Assembly (NCBI GenBank): GCA_022750355.1
Contig: JAKIVW010000040.1
Location: forward strand, 3,424-12,827
DNA: 9,404 bases
From: Thermoplasmata archaeon
Lineage (GTDB): Archaea; Thermoplasmatota; Thermoplasmata; Lutacidiplasmatales; UBA184
Direction of reading: 5' to 3'
Shown here: one piece after another, positions 6,507-9,404 of the stretch
Layout of the letters: every line of letters starts with the position of its first letter
Position numbering within the stretch: position 1 is the first letter of the stretch
The notes under the pieces: model-generated
Databases searched by the model: none
Seen by the model: the letters and a program-made list of their open reading frames with translations, nothing else
What the model was told of the DNA's origin: nothing
Made by a program: the position numbers and the translations under genes

Positions 6507-6540
6507 GCCTCCCGAGCTAGATTGGGCGAAGAAGGCAATC

Positions 6541-6873
6541 ATGTCGCTCATCGAAGTCACTCCCGCCGCGCGGGACCAGGTCGTCAAGATCATGGAGAAG
6601 CAGAACGCCGCCCCCGGGGCGGCACTCCGCCTGTTCGTCCAGGGCGGCGGTTGTTCCGGCCTCACCTACGGCATGTCGTTCGACAAGCAAGAGACGGGAG
6701 ACGAGGTCGCCTTCCAGGACCCCCAACTGACGGTCGTGGTCGACAAGGCCAGCGCCCCGCTCCTTCAGGGGGTCAAGGTCGACTTCCTCCTCGGTTTGGA
6801 AGCGTCCGGGTTCAAGATCTACAACCCGAACGCGAAGGAAAGCTGCTCCTGCGGGAAGTCGTTCTCGGCGTGA
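6541..6873 (+). CDS. iscA: A-type Fe-S cluster carrier, HesB/IscA family
   Basis: This 110-residue protein has the normal length and the three invariant cysteines of A-type carriers: C38 in G-G-G-C-S-G-L, and C102 and C104 in S-C-S-C-G-K-S-F. These residues bind iron or a [2Fe-2S]/[4Fe-4S] cluster, which the protein passes to client apoproteins in the cytoplasm. ATG 6541 is chosen because it gives the family's usual N terminus (M-S-L-I-E-V-T-P-A-A). The frame is open upstream to 6469, but that stretch contains the TATA-like element and is not protein-like. The gene is divergent from the amidotransferase operon, with 117 bases between starts, and convergent with the DUF2079-type gene. IscA, ErpA and SufA paralogues cannot be told apart here, so the symbol indicates the family. 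Confidence 0.95.
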   Translation: MSLIEVTPAARDQVVKIMEKQNAAPGAALRLFVQGGGCSGLTYGMSFDKQETGDEVAFQDPQLTVVVDKASAPLLQGVKVDFLLGLEASGFKIYNPNAKESCSCGKSFSA

Positions 6874-6913
6874 GGCCGGACTCCCCGTCCTCCCGGCGCT
6901 CGTAAACCACCGT

Positions 6914-6928
6914 CGGCCCCGAGGGCCG
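6914..6928. terminator. GC hairpin between convergent genes, possible terminator or processing element
   Basis: CGGCCC, a CGA loop and GGGCCG form a perfect 6-bp stem midway in the 80-base gap between the stops of the IscA-family gene and the convergent membrane-protein gene. There is no T-run on either strand, which archaeal termination usually needs, so the terminator label is tentative. Confidence 0.3.
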
Positions 6929-6953
6929 CCCGATCGGAGGGGTCGCTGGGGGC

Positions 6954-9101
6954 TCATGCGAGGTCGATCTCGAACGACTCGAGCGACGCTTGAACGTTCG
7001 TCCCGAGAATGACCCCTTGGACGGCAAACTCGATCGTCGGCGCCGAAAGCGAGAGGTGGATCGTCACCGTGGTCCACCCGTGGGGCTCGAAGTTGAGGAG
7101 CGTCAGGCTCCAGCCAAAGTAGGGGGCTTGGGCGTAGGCACTTGCACCGATCCAGAGGGTAGGTTCGGCCCCGTTGGGAGCTGGTGCCCCCGCGATCGGG
7201 GAGGCGTTCACCAAGAGCGTGACGGTGAAGTTGCCGGCCGGGAGACTGGTCCACGGTCCGTAGAAGATCGTCCCCAGGACTCCGGGGGCGCTCGCTGCTA
7301 GGGAGGAGGACCCAGAACCGGCGGACGCGGGAACGTAACCGGCCTCCGTATCCACCAGGTCGGCCCCCGTTTCGACCAATGGGAAGGACGGCGGACTGCC
7401 GAACGCGGTTGCCGGGCCGTCGTATCCACGATCGAAAAGGAGGACCGTGCCCACCGTCGAGAACCAGACCTCTCCACGGACGCCGAACTCCGAAGCGTCG
7501 TACAGCGCGCCCGAGAGCCAGGCCGGGACCGCCGGGGTCCGGTCCTGGGCGAGGAAGACATACTGGGGGAGGTGGGAACTGTTGAACGGGAACGCGAGGA
7601 AATTGTCCTGTACCCAGGAGAACGAGTAAGCGTTCTCGTCGTTCGCGACCAGCGGGAAGAGATTGTCCGTCGCGATGACGCTCGCGCCCGCCGGGATGAG
7701 CGCCGCGAGCTTCTCGACGTTGGCGTACCCGGCCGAAGGGGAGTACGAGAGCAGATACCCCGAGCCTAGGCCCTGGTTTTGGATGAGCGGGTTGATGGGG
7801 GAGAACGCCAGATTGGCCCCGACGAAGACCACGGCCACTGCGACAAACATCGCTCGTCGCCGACGGTGGCTCCACCCCGACGTCCCGGTGGCCGAAGTCG
7901 TCGCGGATGGGTTCCCTATACCGGACGGACGGGCCGCCCAAGCTTCGGCCAAGGCCACCGCACGGGGGAGCCCGTAAGCGAAGGCCACCATCATCGAAGC
8001 CGCGACGATGAACCCGTACTGGAAGCCAAGCTCGACGTAGTTCGTGTTCGCGCTCAACATCGTGAAACCGAACCACGGGAGGCTGAGGATCAGGGCGCGC
8101 GGGGCCAGTAGGGGAACGAACCCCAGGAGGGCCAGCATGAGGAACCAGTACGTGAGTTTCGCGTCGAATCCGACCCATAGATTCTGCCAGGAAAGACCCA
8201 GCGGGGAGGGGGTTCCGCCGATCACATACCCGGTCGCGGCGACCGGGAGGGTCTCGGTCCCGAGGGCCACATTCAAGACGTCAAGACGGAGGTAGAGCAG
8301 GAGAAAGTAGACCACGAGCGACGCTACAAGGAGTGTGACGGAGGCTTGCACCCGAGGCGAGGAGAGCGCCGGGCGGAGGTCCGAGATCCAAGCGGTCCAA
8401 GGGAACCGCCCCCGGGCCGCCGTCTTCCAACGCCTCCAGGTGGTCTCGTTCGGAGCCAGGAAAAACACTCCCACAAACAGAAGGAGGACGGGAGCGAGCT
8501 CGATCGTCGAAAACGCGACCAGTACGGCGATCGCTCCGGCCCGGTACCGTCCTCGTTCCCAGAGCAAGACGACCGTAAACAGTTCCAGGGGAAGGAACGC
8601 CTCCGGATGGAAGTCGTAGAGCGTGGAGGAGAGGGTGGGTGTCCAGACGAGGTAGACCAGTGGGACCACGAGCCCCCACCACGGGGACCGGGTGAGGTCC
8701 CGCCCGAGCAGGTAGAGCGGGACGGCCGCGGCCGCTACCACCAGGGATTGGACGGCGAAGAGGGTGACCTGGTAGGGGAATGCGGCGTACATGGGGGCTA
8801 GCAGGTAGAACAGGAACACGGTGTGAACCTGGAGGAGGGAGCGGTAGCCTCCGGTCTCGAGGTCGGCACTCTCGTAGAACGGGCGACCGTGCGCCGTCGA
8901 CCAGAGGGCCTGCTGGTAGATGCCCTGGTCCCACGTGGTGGTGAGCAGTTCGGTGGCGCGAAGCCACGAGAGCGCCAAGGAGACCGAAAAATACACGACG
9001 ATGGCCGAAGCTAACCAGAACCGCGGTGTTCTCCGCCGGAGCCACCGGGGGAGAGCCCCGAGGGTCGGTCCATCCGACGGAGGGTCGGTCCGCACCGTCA
9101 T
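6954..9101 (-). CDS. DUF2079-type polytopic membrane protein with extracellular C-terminal domain
   Basis: From ATG 9099-9101 the protein has 715 residues. A short basic N terminus leads into a first helix at about 28-46, then a loop with T-W-D-Q-G-I-Y-Q-Q-A-L-W around D58-Q59-G60, the characteristic DUF2079 motif, and Y-D-F-H-P-E-A with H165. About ten hydrophobic helices run to residue 390, and one more at about 417-433. The topology and the acidic residue in the first outer loop resemble GT-C glycosyltransferases that use lipid-linked sugars, but no activity is established for this family. Residues about 434-715 are soluble and probably outside, ending in a beta-rich domain (about 605-715) resembling a carbohydrate-binding-like sandwich. 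The frame continues to 9308, but that extension lacks hydrophobic or protein-like character. No good ribosome binding site or TATA box lies close to 9101, so transcription may start farther upstream. Confidence 0.85.
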   Translation of the reverse strand: MTVRTDPPSDGPTLGALPRWLRRRTPRFWLASAIVVYFSVSLALSWLRATELLTTTWDQGIYQQALWSTAHGRPFYESADLETGGYRSLLQVHTVFLFYLLAPMYAAFPYQVTLFAVQSLVVAAAAVPLYLLGRDLTRSPWWGLVVPLVYLVWTPTLSSTLYDFHPEAFLPLELFTVVLLWERGRYRAGAIAVLVAFSTIELAPVLLLFVGVFFLAPNETTWRRWKTAARGRFPWTAWISDLRPALSSPRVQASVTLLVASLVVYFLLLYLRLDVLNVALGTETLPVAATGYVIGGTPSPLGLSWQNLWVGFDAKLTYWFLMLALLGFVPLLAPRALILSLPWFGFTMLSANTNYVELGFQYGFIVAASMMVAFAYGLPRAVALAEAWAARPSGIGNPSATTSATGTSGWSHRRRRAMFVAVAVVFVGANLAFSPINPLIQNQGLGSGYLLSYSPSAGYANVEKLAALIPAGASVIATDNLFPLVANDENAYSFSWVQDNFLAFPFNSSHLPQYVFLAQDRTPAVPAWLSGALYDASEFGVRGEVWFSTVGTVLLFDRGYDGPATAFGSPPSFPLVETGADLVDTEAGYVPASAGSGSSSLAASAPGVLGTIFYGPWTSLPAGNFTVTLLVNASPIAGAPAPNGAEPTLWIGASAYAQAPYFGWSLTLLNFEPHGWTTVTIHLSLSAPTIEFAVQGVILGTNVQASLESFEIDLA
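9061..9091. repeat. Short direct repeat (11 bp, two copies, 20 bp apart)
   Basis: AGGGTCGGTCC occurs at 9061-9071 and 9081-9091, exactly 20 bases apart. It overlaps the first codons of the DUF2079-type gene, encoding R-T-D-P-P and G-P-T-L on the minus strand. It could be a chance consequence of composition or a protein-binding site near the start. Confidence 0.4.
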
Positions 9102-9191
9102 GGGAGATGGGCCGATCGCTCCGAGGGCCGTCCGGTCGGCCTCCGAAACTGAGTGGGGGGGAGGCCGTACGAGAACCGTACTCTTCCGGAG

Positions 9192-9215
9192 GGCCCCACT
9201 CGCTCCCGTGGGGCC
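9192..9215. repeat. Perfect 8-bp inverted repeat, hairpin upstream of the membrane-protein gene
   Basis: GGCCCCAC at 9192-9199 and GTGGGGCC at 9208-9215 are exact reverse complements around an 8-base loop. If the DUF2079-type gene is transcribed from the distant TATA region, this hairpin sits in its 5' leader about 90 bases before the ATG. Otherwise it may be an operator or a stray structure of G/C-rich DNA. Confidence 0.45.
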
Positions 9216-9357
9216 ACTCGCCTTGGACCCGGGACGGCGATGCCCCCCTGGGTCTCGTTCATCGTGCTGTCGGACCGCCGGGGCTTCCCACGGTTCGCCC
9301 CTAATCATGCTTGGCGGGGCGGTCGTCGGGACCCTGGTACCCCGCCAGCAACCGGGT

Positions 9358-9366
9358 CTTTATACA
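9358..9366 (+). promoter_or_regulatory. TATA box, probably for a gene beyond the right edge
   Basis: CTTTATACA preceded by CCGGGT is the best box A match on the plus strand in the window. Transcription would begin near 9387, the G-run before TAGTCC. Read on the minus strand it is TATAAAG, which could instead drive the DUF2079-type gene with a leader of over 200 bases; orientation is therefore not certain. Confidence 0.6.
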
Positions 9367-9396
9367 TGCGACGGCGTGTGCAAATTGGGGTAGTCC

Positions 9397-9404
9397 AAGG
9401 AGGG
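9397..9404 (+). promoter_or_regulatory. Shine-Dalgarno-like AAGGAGGG at window edge
   Basis: AAGGAGGG, which includes the core GGAGG at 9399-9403, ends the window about 10 bases after the start predicted from the TATA box. A plus-strand gene is expected to start a few bases beyond 9404. An alternative is the 5' part of a tRNA, since GGGGTAGTCCAAGG resembles an acceptor/D-arm start, but too little is present to decide. Confidence 0.45.

Larger units (their letters stand above)
9102..9404. other. Gene-free 303-base region between divergent genes
   Basis: No convincing coding sequence is seen here; the minus-strand frame continuing from 9101 to 9308 has no protein-like character. The region holds an 11-bp-spaced direct repeat (CCGTAC at 9165-9170 and 9176-9181), a strong hairpin (9192-9215), and a TATA box with a downstream Shine-Dalgarno-like sequence at the right end. 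It is probably the regulatory space between the DUF2079-type gene and a plus-strand gene beyond the window. Confidence 0.6.

Noticed and set aside
6469..6540. Upstream GTG start at 6469 for the IscA-family gene
   Set aside because: It would add 24 residues not typical of the family and would place the TATA-like element inside the coding sequence; ATG 6541 gives the usual 110-residue protein.
6517..8178. A 553-codon minus-strand open frame across the IscA-family and DUF2079-type genes
   Set aside because: It is a shadow frame: it has no hydrophobic helices or motifs and overlaps both the IscA-family cysteines on the other strand and the membrane protein on its own strand.
9102..9308. A 69-residue N-terminal extension of the DUF2079-type protein from ATG 9308
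   Set aside because: The extension is charged and Pro/Gly-rich without domain character, contains the hairpin and repeats, and the ATG at 9101 gives a normal basic start before the first helix.

Overview
This window looks like a piece of a high-GC archaeal chromosome, most likely Thermoplasmata-type (a soil or sediment Thermoplasmatota lineage is my guess). Three things point there: the surface protein at the left edge has repeated GL-P-G-x-x-W-x-V modules and a C-terminal membrane anchor; several genes have archaeal TATA (box A) elements, one placed 27 bases before its start codon as expected for a leaderless mRNA; and third codon positions are strongly G/C. No phylogenetic marker is present, so the lineage is inference.

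Layout. Positions 2-1546 (+) encode the C-terminal 514 residues of a large, sequon-rich, membrane-anchored surface protein. It is followed by a polytopic family 2 glycosyltransferase (1687-3735, +), whose reading frame stays open back to a CTG that overlaps the surface-protein stop codon. A very strong 9-bp hairpin lies in this junction. After a 15-bp convergent gap comes a minus-strand cluster of three genes, listed in transcription order: a class II glutamine amidotransferase (6423-5554), an unrecognised two-part protein with a nucleotidyltransferase-like core (5517-4618), and a stand-alone Cas4/RecB-like nuclease with a probable Fe-S cluster (4551-3751). Divergent from this cluster is an A-type Fe-S carrier of the IscA/HesB family (6541-6873, +). 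It converges on a DUF2079-type polytopic membrane protein with an extracellular C-terminal domain (9101-6954, -). The last 303 bases hold no gene; they carry repeats, a hairpin, and a promoter plus Shine-Dalgarno-like sequence that probably serve a gene just beyond the right edge.

How they may work together: the left pair (surface protein plus processive-type glycosyltransferase) and the right-hand DUF2079 protein fit a cell-envelope or surface-glycan role. The middle block has a possible metal/Fe-S theme: an IscA-type carrier is divergent to an operon holding a Cas4-like Fe-S nuclease and a nucleotidyltransferase with a His/Cys cluster. The amidotransferase-nucleotidyltransferase-nuclease cluster is the best candidate for an undescribed system, but its joint function is not evident from sequence alone. 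No CRISPR array, convincing tRNA or rRNA, or mobile element was recognised.
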